DNA of 64,000 nucleotides from CAVVEC01 sp963770485 (GCA_963770485.1 CAVYPX010000009.1:62001-126000), one strand, 5' to 3'. Shown: positions 43,938 to 52,804, counted from the first letter of the stretch. The notes: generated by a model from the sequence alone, not told the origin. Program-made: numbers and translations.

Positions 43938-45523
43938 ATCGCACTGAGTACAGCCGCCGTCGCTCTGCCCCCCGTCCGATGGTGCGGGTGCCGAATTTCG
44001 AGTCTGGTCTGATTTCGGAGCCTCTTCTAGCATTTGGGGGACAACAACGTCACGTTGACCCCAAAACGGGGCTGGCACTATATGGCCCGTATAGCCTGGT
44101 CGGTCAATCCGGGCCGGCATTGAAAAACATAATTGTCGGCATCGTCGGTCCTTCAGGAATGATCGCAGACGCGGAGGCTTGGCTGAATGCCTGTCGAGGC
44201 ATGTTGACGAACGAAGGCGCACAGCCTTTCCTATACCCACACTTTCCCGGAATCAATTCCAGCGGACAATTCCAGTGCGAGCTTAACTTCGGCGAGGCCT
44301 GGCGGGAGAGCGTTCGGGATGCGGAAATTAGGAGCGCCCTGTCAACTGACGATTACGCGCAGCGTGTCAAGAAGGTAGTGGGATTGTACGTCCGAGCCTT
44401 AGAGGTATTGGCGGCGCGCGACCAAAGACCGGACGTAGTGCTTTGCTGCATGCCACAAGACGTCATCGATCGGTGCACGGTCGAGGACCGTCGCGCGCGC
44501 GCCAAACGTGTGCGCGAACAGCGGGCTAAACGGAAGAAGAATTCAAAGGTCGATTCTTTGCAGGGTTCTTTATTTTCCACCCTCGATCCCGGCAGTTTGG
44601 AAGAAGAGGAGGCTGGACATCAGAATTTGCGGCGAGGACTGAAAGCCGAGGCAATGCAATTCGGAATCCCCACACAGTTGGTATGGCCGCGGACCCTGCG
44701 ATTGACCGCTGCCCTCGCTAGCCCAGGCCAGAGAACACAGGATGTGGCGACACGTGCTTGGAACTTTACGACCGCTCTATACCACAAAGCCGGTGGCTCG
44801 CCGTGGCGCCTGGCGGAGCTCGAGCCCGGGGTCTGCTTCGTTGGCGTGTCTTTCTATCGTGAAGTGTTCGGAGAGACTCCGCGGATTCAAACATCAATGG
44901 CGCAGGCGTTTACGGCAGCTGGTGATGGATACGTCTTACGGGGTGGCACCTTTGAATGGGACGAACAGCGACAAGGCAAGTCGCCTCACCTCGACAAGCA
45001 GCTGGCCGCTAGTTTATTGCGCGATGTAATCGAGCTGTATCAGAAGCAGAATCGCGGCAGCCTGCCTACTCGGGTGGTTGTGCACAAGAGCTCGCGATTT
45101 TGGGAAGAGGAACTGGCAGGATTCGAAGAAGCCTGCGAGCTAGTCCCACGAAGAGACTTTGTGGCGCTTGGTTCGCGGGGCCTGCAGTTCTATCGAAAAG
45201 GTGACTACCCTCCGCTGCGCGGGACTTATGTGAAATTCAGTGAAGCAGACTTACTGCTGTATACGGTGGGGTATGTGCCTTTCTTGCGAACGTATCCAGG
45301 CGCAAGAGTGCCCCAGCCATTGGAGATATTGGAGCACGTTGGGGACAGCCCTTGGGACGTTGTACTGAAGGAAGTGTTGGCGCTCACGAAGATGAATTGG
45401 AACACCGCCGATTTTGCGTGCTGGGACCCGATTACAACAGCGTTTTCCCGTCGGGTAGGGCAGATCCTTGCCGAGGTTCCGGCCGGCATGAAGATCCGTC
45501 CTGAGTACCGGTTTTATATGTGA
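43934..45523 (+). CDS. Short prokaryotic Argonaute (MID-PIWI), catalytically inactive
   Basis: A 529-aa MID-PIWI protein with the family text: FGGQQRHVDPKTGLALYGPY at the N-terminus, IIVGIVGPSGMI, RAWNFTTALYHKAGGSPWRL, VCFVGVSFYRE, RVVVHKSSRFWEEELAGFEEA, YPPLRGTYVKF, and the C-terminal LALTKMNWNTADFACWDPIT...YRFYM. The catalytic aspartates of slicing Argonautes are replaced (VGVSF instead of a D; HKSSRF instead of a D), so it should bind guide and target without cutting. It has no PAZ or N domain, as expected for short pAgos. ATGA overlap with the upstream TIR-APAZ gene shows translational coupling. Together they form a SPARTA-like abortive defence module. Confidence 0.85.
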   Translation: MNRTEYSRRRSAPRPMVRVPNFESGLISEPLLAFGGQQRHVDPKTGLALYGPYSLVGQSGPALKNIIVGIVGPSGMIADAEAWLNACRGMLTNEGAQPFLYPHFPGINSSGQFQCELNFGEAWRESVRDAEIRSALSTDDYAQRVKKVVGLYVRALEVLAARDQRPDVVLCCMPQDVIDRCTVEDRRARAKRVREQRAKRKKNSKVDSLQGSLFSTLDPGSLEEEEAGHQNLRRGLKAEAMQFGIPTQLVWPRTLRLTAALASPGQRTQDVATRAWNFTTALYHKAGGSPWRLAELEPGVCFVGVSFYREVFGETPRIQTSMAQAFTAAGDGYVLRGGTFEWDEQRQGKSPHLDKQLAASLLRDVIELYQKQNRGSLPTRVVVHKSSRFWEEELAGFEEACELVPRRDFVALGSRGLQFYRKGDYPPLRGTYVKFSEADLLLYTVGYVPFLRTYPGARVPQPLEILEHVGDSPWDVVLKEVLALTKMNWNTADFACWDPITTAFSRRVGQILAEVPAGMKIRPEYRFYM

Positions 45524-45532
45524 GAAACATAA

Positions 45533-45763
45533 ATGTGGGATCCAACCAAAATCCGTGCGGTAGTGCTGGCGCTGGGTTGGCCCAAGGCATCGTTTTGCCT
45601 AAGTGTGGTGCTGTTGTTTCGTGGTGTGGTGACTTTTGATCAGTGCCTTCTATTGATTTTCTGCGGTGCATTGATACATTTTCTGCCACCTCGCAAAGAG
45701 TTAGCACAGCCGAAGAAGTCGGCGATCGCGCCCCGGGAGTCACAAATCGTGCGGCGCGGGTGA
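45533..45763 (+). CDS. Small membrane protein
   Basis: A 76-aa frame starting 9 bases after the Argonaute stop. It reads VVLALGWPKASFCLSVVLLFRG and VVTFDQCLLLIFCGALIHFLPP, two likely transmembrane helices, then a basic tail. No ribosome binding site is obvious, so read-on from the Argonaute stop is needed. Real gene status is uncertain; if real it would be a third, membrane-bound part of the operon. Confidence 0.4.
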   Translation: MWDPTKIRAVVLALGWPKASFCLSVVLLFRGVVTFDQCLLLIFCGALIHFLPPRKELAQPKKSAIAPRESQIVRRG

Positions 45764-45810
45764 CCTCATTCGATGTCAATAGGAAGTTTAGGTCTAGCGA
45801 CAAAGGGACG

Positions 45811-48786
45811 ATGGTGAATCGAGGATCAGAGTGGCGGCGCTGGGAGCCTCACATCCATGCGCCCGGGACCATTCTGAACAACCAGTTCGGAAGCGCCGAC
45901 GCTTGGACGAATTACCTCTCCACGTTGGAGGGGCTCACGCCCAAGATCGAGGCCATTGGTGTTACTGACTATTACGTCACTGACACATACGAGGAGGTAC
46001 TTCGGCAACGCACGGCCGGGCGTCTTCCCGACGTTCACCTCATCTTCCCTAATATCGAAGTGAGGCTCGATGTGGCGGCGAGATCGGGCTTCGTGAACCT
46101 CCATCTTTTGGTTAGCCCGGAAGACCCGGATTACCTCGTCCAGGTCCGGCGCATCCTTACACGCCTTCAGTTCAACGCGCACGGCGACCGCTTTGACTGT
46201 ACTCCCGAGGAGCTGATCCGACTTGGCAAGCGCGCCGACACCACAATAAGGGATGATCGAGCGGCTCTCGCACACGGCGCCACGCAGTTCAAGGTCAATT
46301 TCGCTCAGCTGCGCGAGGTCTTCAGCGAGAGCGATTGGGCGAAGAAGAATATCTTGATCGCCGTTGCGGGAGGCGCCGACGATGGTACTTCGGGCGTGCG
46401 TCAGGCCGCCGACGCGACACTACGACAGGAGATCGAGAAGTTCTCACACGTCATTTTCGCAAGCAGTCAAGCACAACGCGAGTTCTGGCTTGGTGAGCGA
46501 ACTGTCAGCGTCGACGAGCTACGCGTGCGCTACAACGGTTGCAAGCCCTGTCTTCACGGCAGCGATGCGCATGACCAGTTTGCAACTGGCCAGCCAACCG
46601 ATGATCGCTTCTGTTGGATTAAGGGTGCCCTCACTTTCGACGCACTCCGTCAGGCCTGCATCGATCCGGGTAACCGCGCTTATGTCGGCGCCGAGCCACC
46701 GCTCCGCGCTATGCCGTCTCAAGTTATATCGCAGGTCGAGATTACAAACGCGTCCTGGGCGATCACGCCGACAATTCCTCTCAACCCCGGACTGGTCGCT
46801 ATCGTCGGTGCGCGCGGGTCTGGAAAGACTGCGCTGACCGATGTAATTGCCGCTGGCTGCGACGCGATAGCCTCGGAGGCTTGGAATGCTGACGAAAATA
46901 TTAGCCCGTCATTCTTGGTGCGGGCACGCACGCTAATCGGCGACGCCAACGTGACGCTGACATGGGGTGGAGGCAATACAATCACACGCGCGCTGGACGG
47001 TCGTGACGCAATTGAACCCCTAGCATATCCCCGCGCCCGATATCTCTCGCAGCAGTTCGTCGAAGAGTTGTGTTCTTCGAAGGGGGCTTCCGAAGGGTTG
47101 ACCCAGGAAATTGAGCGCGTCATTTTTGAGGCGCACCCTGAAGATCAGTGCGAGGGTGCCATGAACTTCGCCGAGCTTCTACAGTCACGGATCACGCGCT
47201 TCCAGCAATCACGGCAACGCGAAGCCGAGGCGATCACCTTCATTTCCGAGCGCATCGCAGAAGAATTGGAAAAGGAGAGCCTTGTTACCGCGTTGAACCA
47301 ACAGACCGTGCAGAAGCGAAGCTTGATCGCGGGGTATAACGCGGACCTCGCCAAGCTGGTCATCAAAGGCACGCAAGCGCAAGTGAATCGTCATGTAGAA
47401 CTGAGCCAAGCCGCACAGGCACTCAATCTGAAGATCCAGGGTTTCGGCAACCAGCGTCGCACCTTTCTCACTATGCAGGACGAGGTGAGGAACATGCGCG
47501 CGACGAAAGCGCCCGAGATGCTGCGGGAAGTACAGGCACGTCATCCAGGAAGCGGATTTAATGCCGCGCAGTGGGATGAATTCCTGCTTGTCTACAAGGG
47601 CGACGTTGACAAGGCGCTGTCAGGCTACATGGTTTGGGTCGACCAAGAGATCGCAAAACTCAATGGTATGCCTCCACCTCTCGGCGATCCGAACGTTCCG
47701 CTGATTGCCGATGGGGAAGACCTCACGACGGTTAAGCTCGCAACGATCAAGGCCGAGATGGCACGCCTCGAACAGCTTATCAGCGCGGACACGATCATTC
47801 GTAATCAATACACTGCACTCTCCTCGCGTATTGCTCAGGAGAACAACGCGCTCAACATTCTTGACATACGTTTAGCCGATGCGCAAGGTGCGGCTGCACG
47901 CCGAAGATCTCTCCAAACCGAGCGTGAGGCCGCTTACGGCCGGGTGTTCGACGCAATCATTAGCGAACAGAACGTGCTGGTAGATCTATATGCGCCACTC
48001 ATGGCGAGGCTTGCCAATTCACCGGGGACACTGCGCAAGCTTAGCTTTTCCGTCTCCCGCGTTGTCGATGCGAACACCTGGGCCGACTTCGCCGAAGACA
48101 AACTTATAGATTGTCGTAAGAGTGGGCCTTTTTATGGCCGCGGTTCACTGACTGCACGTGCGACCTCTGAACTCAAGCCAGCTTGGGAGACCGGGACCGC
48201 GGTTGAAATTCAGGCGGCGATCGCTAGTTTCATTGCGAAATATTGGAAGGACCTAATCAAGCACGCACCGTACGTCCCCACACAAAAGCTCGAATTCCGC
48301 GCCTGGCTAAAGCAGTTTGCGCAGTGGTTGTTCAGCACAGATCACATCACTATTCGATATGAGATCGCTTATGACGGCGTCGACATTCGCAAGCTGTCGC
48401 CAGGTACGCGTGGCATCGTATTGCTATTGCTATACCTTGCCCTCGACCATGCCGACGATCGTCCGTTGATAATCGATCAGCCAGAAGAAAATTTAGATCC
48501 AAAATCGGTCTTTGATGAACTCGTTTCGTTGTTCATCACCGCCAAGACCAAACGCCAAGTGATAATGGTCACTCACAACGCCAATCTGGTGATCAACACC
48601 GATGCAGATCAGATCATCATCGCCAACGCGGGCTCACACTTGGCGGGAGGTTTGCCTCCAATTACTTATGTCGCTGGGGGCATCGAAGACGCCAATATTC
48701 GCAAGGCGGTGTGCGAGATCCTGGAGGGTGGCGAGGAAGCATTCCGCGAGCGTGCGCGGCGCCTTCGGGTGCGGCTTGAACGATAG
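45811..48786 (+). CDS. PHP-SMC ATPase (TrlF-like), putative defence protein
   Basis: A 991-aa protein with an N-terminal PHP phosphoesterase/nuclease domain (H14 and H16 in EPHIHAPG, D53 in VTDYY, HGSDAHD near residue 250) fused to an SMC/RecN-type ATPase. The P-loop is GARGSGKT (333-340), a coiled coil fills about 440-800, the ABC signature LSPGTRGIVLLLL is near 861 and Walker B is LIIDQPEENLDP near 886, then VIMVTHNANLV. The layout recalls TrlF-like proteins; other SMC-nuclease fusions act in anti-phage defence. ATG 45811 follows AAGGGA; the longer frame to 45643 is not protein-like. Confidence 0.85.
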   Translation: MVNRGSEWRRWEPHIHAPGTILNNQFGSADAWTNYLSTLEGLTPKIEAIGVTDYYVTDTYEEVLRQRTAGRLPDVHLIFPNIEVRLDVAARSGFVNLHLLVSPEDPDYLVQVRRILTRLQFNAHGDRFDCTPEELIRLGKRADTTIRDDRAALAHGATQFKVNFAQLREVFSESDWAKKNILIAVAGGADDGTSGVRQAADATLRQEIEKFSHVIFASSQAQREFWLGERTVSVDELRVRYNGCKPCLHGSDAHDQFATGQPTDDRFCWIKGALTFDALRQACIDPGNRAYVGAEPPLRAMPSQVISQVEITNASWAITPTIPLNPGLVAIVGARGSGKTALTDVIAAGCDAIASEAWNADENISPSFLVRARTLIGDANVTLTWGGGNTITRALDGRDAIEPLAYPRARYLSQQFVEELCSSKGASEGLTQEIERVIFEAHPEDQCEGAMNFAELLQSRITRFQQSRQREAEAITFISERIAEELEKESLVTALNQQTVQKRSLIAGYNADLAKLVIKGTQAQVNRHVELSQAAQALNLKIQGFGNQRRTFLTMQDEVRNMRATKAPEMLREVQARHPGSGFNAAQWDEFLLVYKGDVDKALSGYMVWVDQEIAKLNGMPPPLGDPNVPLIADGEDLTTVKLATIKAEMARLEQLISADTIIRNQYTALSSRIAQENNALNILDIRLADAQGAAARRRSLQTEREAAYGRVFDAIISEQNVLVDLYAPLMARLANSPGTLRKLSFSVSRVVDANTWADFAEDKLIDCRKSGPFYGRGSLTARATSELKPAWETGTAVEIQAAIASFIAKYWKDLIKHAPYVPTQKLEFRAWLKQFAQWLFSTDHITIRYEIAYDGVDIRKLSPGTRGIVLLLLYLALDHADDRPLIIDQPEENLDPKSVFDELVSLFITAKTKRQVIMVTHNANLVINTDADQIIIANAGSHLAGGLPPITYVAGGIEDANIRKAVCEILEGGEEAFRERARRLRVRLER

Positions 48787-49017
48787 TGGCCAAAAGAGCC
48801 ACCTTCAGCCAGGGTCGGGAGTCTATGAGCAACGGCTCCAACAAGAACCGGAGGCAGTTCAGTTCAATTGCCGATTCGAAGAGGTCTATCTGAATAAGAC
48901 GAGACCACCATTACCTTGAGTTATTCGCGATGCCTCAAATATGATCAACTACCCAATATCCAAGGTGTCCAGTTAGCTCTATAGTATCTGCCAGCACCGA
49001 CAAAGGCGGGGCGCAGT
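48787..49017. other. Intergenic with att-like sequence
   Basis: A 231-base gap between two defence genes. At 48908-48924 the sequence CCATTACCTTGAGTTAT resembles CCATTACCTTAGTTAT at the 3' end of tRNA-Ser (34990-35005), with one extra base. It is a weak candidate for the far attachment site. No gene is seen. Confidence 0.3.
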
Positions 49018-50610
49018 ATGGTCGACCGTAAGACTGAAATCGCTCCCATTGACGGAACACCCGTCAAACGAATGATTTTGTCGATCATAAGCGATTACGA
49101 TCTGAAAACAGGACTATGCGAACTTGTTGACAATTCTCTGGACCAATGGTCAGATCGCGCTTTCAGCGGCGAGCTCATTGTGGAACTGTCGTTGGACATC
49201 GAGCGACAGTTGATTTCAGTGCGAGACAATGCTGGCGGGGTCAACCACGATGATCTGCCCCTGCTAATAGCGCCAGGACGGAGTCGCAACGATCCCTCGG
49301 CCGTCATCATTGGGATTTTCGGCGTTGGCGGTAAGCGGTCGGCAATCGCATTGGCAGAATTCACCACAATCAAAACTCGATTCGCCAACCAGCAAACGCA
49401 TGAGCTGGATATAACTCCGACGTGGGTCGAGTCAGAAAATTGGCTCCTACCCGCGTACGCTATTCCAGACATCGATCCAGGTACGACCGAGGTACACCTC
49501 TCCCATCTTCGCAACCCAATTACCGAATACGACGTCGACGCACTGAGACTACATCTCGGGCAGACGTACGATTGGTTTCTCAGACAGGGCTGCGTCATAA
49601 AGCTGAATGGCGATCCGGTCGCTCCCATCGGGTTCGAAGCCTGGGCATTTCCACCGGATCACGGGCCGCGCAGAGCCGCGTTTGCCTTTGATGTGAAAGG
49701 AGCTGGAACAATATCGTTCGAGATCACTGCAGGACTCATTCGGGATCGAGTAGCCGAAGAAGACAATTATGGAGTCTATTTTTACTGCAATCACCGGTTG
49801 ATTGAAAAAGAAGTCAAGACTCGCGAGGTTGGATATCTTGTGTCAAATGAAGCCGGTGTTCCGCATCCCGACATCTCGCTCTGCCGTGCACTGGTACGAC
49901 TCGAAGGTCCAGCAAAGGGGATGCCGTGGACCAGCAACAAAAGTGGTATTAATTTCGATCATCCTGTCTTTCGCGCTCTGCGGCCGACGTTAATCGATCT
50001 GACTTCGCACTTTAGCAAGCTTTCAAGGCGTTTTAAGGACGACTGGCCGGGACATGTAACGCGGTATGACAAAGGAGAAATAGAAGTAGCTCAAGCCGCG
50101 GAGACTCGTGCCGGTAGGCGTCTGATACTCCCTGCACTGCCACGCGAGACCAGGCCCCGTGGAGTCCGGCAGAAGCGTAAGAATCAAGCTCAAACAGATA
50201 AACAACCGTGGACAGTTGGACTAGTCGAAGCAATCGATGCGATTGATCTCATTGAACGCTATCAGTTGGAAACGAGGAATCGCATTGCTCTTATTCTCTT
50301 GGATAGCAATTTCGAAATTGCTTTAAAGGAATTCATGGTTCATCGCAAAGACTTATTCCCCGCCCATGAATTTACCGACGCCAAACTTCGTCAACTATTT
50401 AGCAGGCGGAGCGAAGTGATAAGGACCGTAAGATCGAAGATCACGATTCCTGATGACATCATCGACGTAGCCAACCACTACTACGAGTTGAGAAATAAAT
50501 TCATACATGAAAGAGCGACTGTCGATGTCACCGATCGTGACATTGGCATCTACCGTACAGCTGTAGAGAGGGTCTTGAACACGCTTTTCAATTTGGAATT
50601 TGACCGATAA
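49018..50610 (+). CDS. GHKL (Hsp90-like) ATPase with C-terminal HEPN-like domain
   Basis: A 530-aa protein. The N-terminal GHKL ATPase fold shows ELVDN (E35-N39), the Mg/ATP motif RDNAGG (D70-G74) and a lid loop GIFGVGGKRSAIAL (99-111), as in Hsp90, MutL and MORC proteins. The C-terminal 120 residues are helical and end with YELRNKFIHER, which contains the RX4H motif (R492, N493, H497) of HEPN ribonucleases. ATP binding could control an RNase, a design seen in other toxin and defence systems; this is inferred. It is preceded by a purine-rich AAAGGCGGGG box. It is the last gene of the defence stretch. Confidence 0.75.
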   Translation: MVDRKTEIAPIDGTPVKRMILSIISDYDLKTGLCELVDNSLDQWSDRAFSGELIVELSLDIERQLISVRDNAGGVNHDDLPLLIAPGRSRNDPSAVIIGIFGVGGKRSAIALAEFTTIKTRFANQQTHELDITPTWVESENWLLPAYAIPDIDPGTTEVHLSHLRNPITEYDVDALRLHLGQTYDWFLRQGCVIKLNGDPVAPIGFEAWAFPPDHGPRRAAFAFDVKGAGTISFEITAGLIRDRVAEEDNYGVYFYCNHRLIEKEVKTREVGYLVSNEAGVPHPDISLCRALVRLEGPAKGMPWTSNKSGINFDHPVFRALRPTLIDLTSHFSKLSRRFKDDWPGHVTRYDKGEIEVAQAAETRAGRRLILPALPRETRPRGVRQKRKNQAQTDKQPWTVGLVEAIDAIDLIERYQLETRNRIALILLDSNFEIALKEFMVHRKDLFPAHEFTDAKLRQLFSRRSEVIRTVRSKITIPDDIIDVANHYYELRNKFIHERATVDVTDRDIGIYRTAVERVLNTLFNLEFDR

Positions 50611-50785
50611 TCTACCTGCGCGCGGTATACTCCGAGGCACACCGCATCAAAATAGTTGGGCACACAGTCGGCACACTGCATCTCCAATTAGATTGATTTT
50701 ATCTGGGTCCGAGAGAACAGCCGACTGATGGGCCGTCAGTCTGACTATCGAGTCTTCGGTCTACAGGACTTGTCGACGTATCATG

Positions 50786-51005
50786 TTCGGCCGCTGCGGT
50801 CGGGAACGGACGGAAGCGAACGGAGCGACGGAGCGCAGGGGACGGCACCCCTGAGGTCGGCCCACCTGCGAGTGTTCAGAATGCCTGCTCAGGGAATACC
50901 AAGGTACGCCGTACGCCCCGTGCCCACCTTGAGGCTTGTTTTTTTTCTCGGCCCCCGTGGCCCCCGAGTCCCCGCCCCCTGCTGTTCCTCCAAAGGGGTG
51001 GGGCT
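50786..51005. repeat. 220-bp direct repeat, copy 1
   Basis: Identical base for base, as far as I can read, to 51077-51296, including an eight-T run. The unit is GC-rich, has no coding character, and is separated from its partner by 71 bp, so the repeat period is 291 bp. Confidence 0.85.
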
Positions 51006-51076
51006 GGCCTAAGTTCGCAGAGCCGAGTGCCGCCAATTTTCTGGAGCCATGGATGCGAAGGGGAGCAGGTTTCGAT

Positions 51077-51296
51077 TTCGGCCGCTGCGGTCGGGAACGG
51101 ACGGAAGCGAACGGAGCGACGGAGCGCAGGGGACGGCACCCCTGAGGTCGGCCCACCTGCGAGTGTTCAGAATGCCTGCTCAGGGAATACCAAGGTACGC
51201 CGTACGCCCCGTGCCCACCTTGAGGCTTGTTTTTTTTCTCGGCCCCCGTGGCCCCCGAGTCCCCGCCCCCTGCTGTTCCTCCAAAGGGGTGGGGCT
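51077..51296. repeat. 220-bp direct repeat, copy 2
   Basis: Second copy of the 220-bp unit. Its right end joins directly to the 25th codon of the broken small gene on the minus strand (51298-51372), so an insertion or recombination event brought the repeat into that gene. Confidence 0.85.
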
Positions 51297-51297
51297 C

Positions 51298-51372
51298 ATT
51301 TCGCGAGTCTGATTGGGGGTTCACCCTTTTCTGTAAGTTTGTGGGAACGTAAAACTCAATTATCTTCGCCAT
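51298..51372 (-). pseudogene. 5' fragment of a small 'MAKIIEFY' protein gene
   Basis: From ATG 51372, preceded by an AGAGGACGGGG box, the sequence reads MAKIIEFYVPTNLQKRVN and a few more codons, then enters the 220-bp repeat. I recall small acidobacterial proteins of about 40-60 aa that begin this way, of unknown function. The rest of the gene is missing, so it is a fragment. Confidence 0.5.
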
Positions 51373-51913
51373 GGCCCCGTCCTCTTACTTGCGAAAGAGC
51401 AGGTTGCCTGCCAACGGTGAAAAGGACTTACTTTTTTTATAACTCCCTCGCTGCGGGACGGACTTGCCCATACACCCGATCAAACTTCCCGCTTCTTATT
51501 CCGGTTCGTCAGTAACCCACATCCACCCCTCATCAACTCGTTCATGGTACGCCGATCTTCTTGAACCCCTTTCAGTGTCAGGATCGCTGTACCCAGATCG
51601 GGGCTAAGAAGCCCAGAGTGCAGTGCCCACATTCGGACAAAGCCCGTATTGAGGCACGTTGAGCCTCTCAGCGTCGGGCCGATGCCCGCCGATAGGAAGC
51701 AGTTAGTACTTTGTGCTGTGTTGGCACTCAAGTTGCCCCTGGCAAGGGTCAGGCGCGAAGTGTCAGGCCCAGAACGAGGGTATATCGCTGAACCCGTTGG
51801 TGGTCCCTGTCACTAAACCAGAAACGCTGACAAAACGGCCGTACTTCAGCCCGCAGGAATACAGGCCAGCCTCTAAACAGGCGCGCCCGGCACCGAGGAA
51901 ACCAGAAGGAACG

Positions 51914-52768
51914 ATGAGCAAAAAATCCAAGAACGACAAGAAATCAACATCAACGCTGGATAGCGACACTAAACACTCCGGCGTCAACGGACAACCGAAG
52001 ATCGGCAAAAAGGAGTACGAGGCCGAGATCTTCAAGTTACAAGTTGAGTTGGTCAAGCTCCAGGACTGGGTCAAGGCCACCAACGCCCGCATTGTGATCA
52101 TTTTCGAAGGACGAGACGCTGCCGGCAAAGGCGGCATGATCAAGCGCATCATGGAGCGTGTCAGCCCGCGCATATTTCGCGTGGTGGCCCTCCCCGCGCC
52201 GACCGAGAGGCAAAAGACGCAGCTCCATGCTCAGCGCTACGTTGAACAACTCCCGGCTGGAGGTGAAATCGTCATCTTCGACCGGAGCTGGTATAACCGC
52301 GCCGCTGTTGAGTACGTGATGGGCTTTTGTACCAAGGAAGAGCACAGGCAGTTTCTCAGGGACTGTCCAACGTTTGAGGGCTTTTTGGTCAGCCAGGGTA
52401 TCATCCTCCTGAAGTACTGGCTCGAAGTATCGAAAAAGGAACAGCACAAGCGCTTCCTCGCGCGTATTGAAGATCCCTCCAAGCGCTGGAAGCTTAGTCC
52501 TATGGATTTGGAATCGCACCGCCGTTGGTACGACTACTCACGCGCCCGGGATGCCATGCTTGCAGCCACGGATACGGCAGCGTCGCCCTGGTTCATCGTT
52601 CCGTCAGGTGACAAAAAGCGTGCCCGCCTGAATTGCATTGCGCACATACTCAGCAGCATCCCGTACGAGGAGATTCCTTATACGCCTCCCAAGCTTCCGC
52701 CAAGGCAAAAGCGGAAAGGGTACGTAGAGCCGAAGCAGACGCATCGAACCGTCCCGCAGCTCTGGTAG
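51914..52768 (+). CDS. ppk2: Polyphosphate kinase 2
   Basis: A 284-aa PPK2-family kinase that transfers phosphate between polyphosphate and nucleotides. Walker A is FEGRDAAGKGG (64-74), Walker B/lid IFDRSWYNR (121-129), and the lid segment KRWKLSPMDLESHRRWYDYSRARD is typical of the class. An AGAAGGA box precedes ATG 51914; the longer upstream frame is not homologous. It is followed 36 bases later by a SulP transporter gene on the same strand. Confidence 0.95.
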   Translation: MSKKSKNDKKSTSTLDSDTKHSGVNGQPKIGKKEYEAEIFKLQVELVKLQDWVKATNARIVIIFEGRDAAGKGGMIKRIMERVSPRIFRVVALPAPTERQKTQLHAQRYVEQLPAGGEIVIFDRSWYNRAAVEYVMGFCTKEEHRQFLRDCPTFEGFLVSQGIILLKYWLEVSKKEQHKRFLARIEDPSKRWKLSPMDLESHRRWYDYSRARDAMLAATDTAASPWFIVPSGDKKRARLNCIAHILSSIPYEEIPYTPPKLPPRQKRKGYVEPKQTHRTVPQLW

Positions 52769-52804
52769 GCCTGCAGCATGTCAGAGCGACTGTAGTCAAA
52801 TGCC

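Larger units (their letters stand above)
50611..51913. other. Repeat-rich region between island and ppk2
   Basis: A 1.3-kb stretch with no intact gene that I can support. It contains the two 220-bp direct repeats and the start of a small broken gene (51298-51372). Long frames on both strands across the repeats are translations of the repeat. A minus-strand frame at 51480-51731 (83 codons, ILTLKGVQEDRRTMNELM) looks somewhat protein-like but has no recognised family. Confidence 0.5.

Noticed and set aside
34993..50640. CRISPR array associated with the Argonaute
   Set aside because: No evenly spaced short repeats were seen in the island or elsewhere in the window.
50640..50700. Integrase C-terminal remnant or attachment site (GGGCACACAGTCGGCACACTG)
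   Set aside because: Sequence recalls tails of some integrase genes, but no further homology or matching repeat near the tRNA was found.
50761..51372. 203-codon minus-strand frame across the direct repeats
   Set aside because: Its duplicated body is simply the translated 220-bp repeat; only the first 25 codons look like a real gene start.
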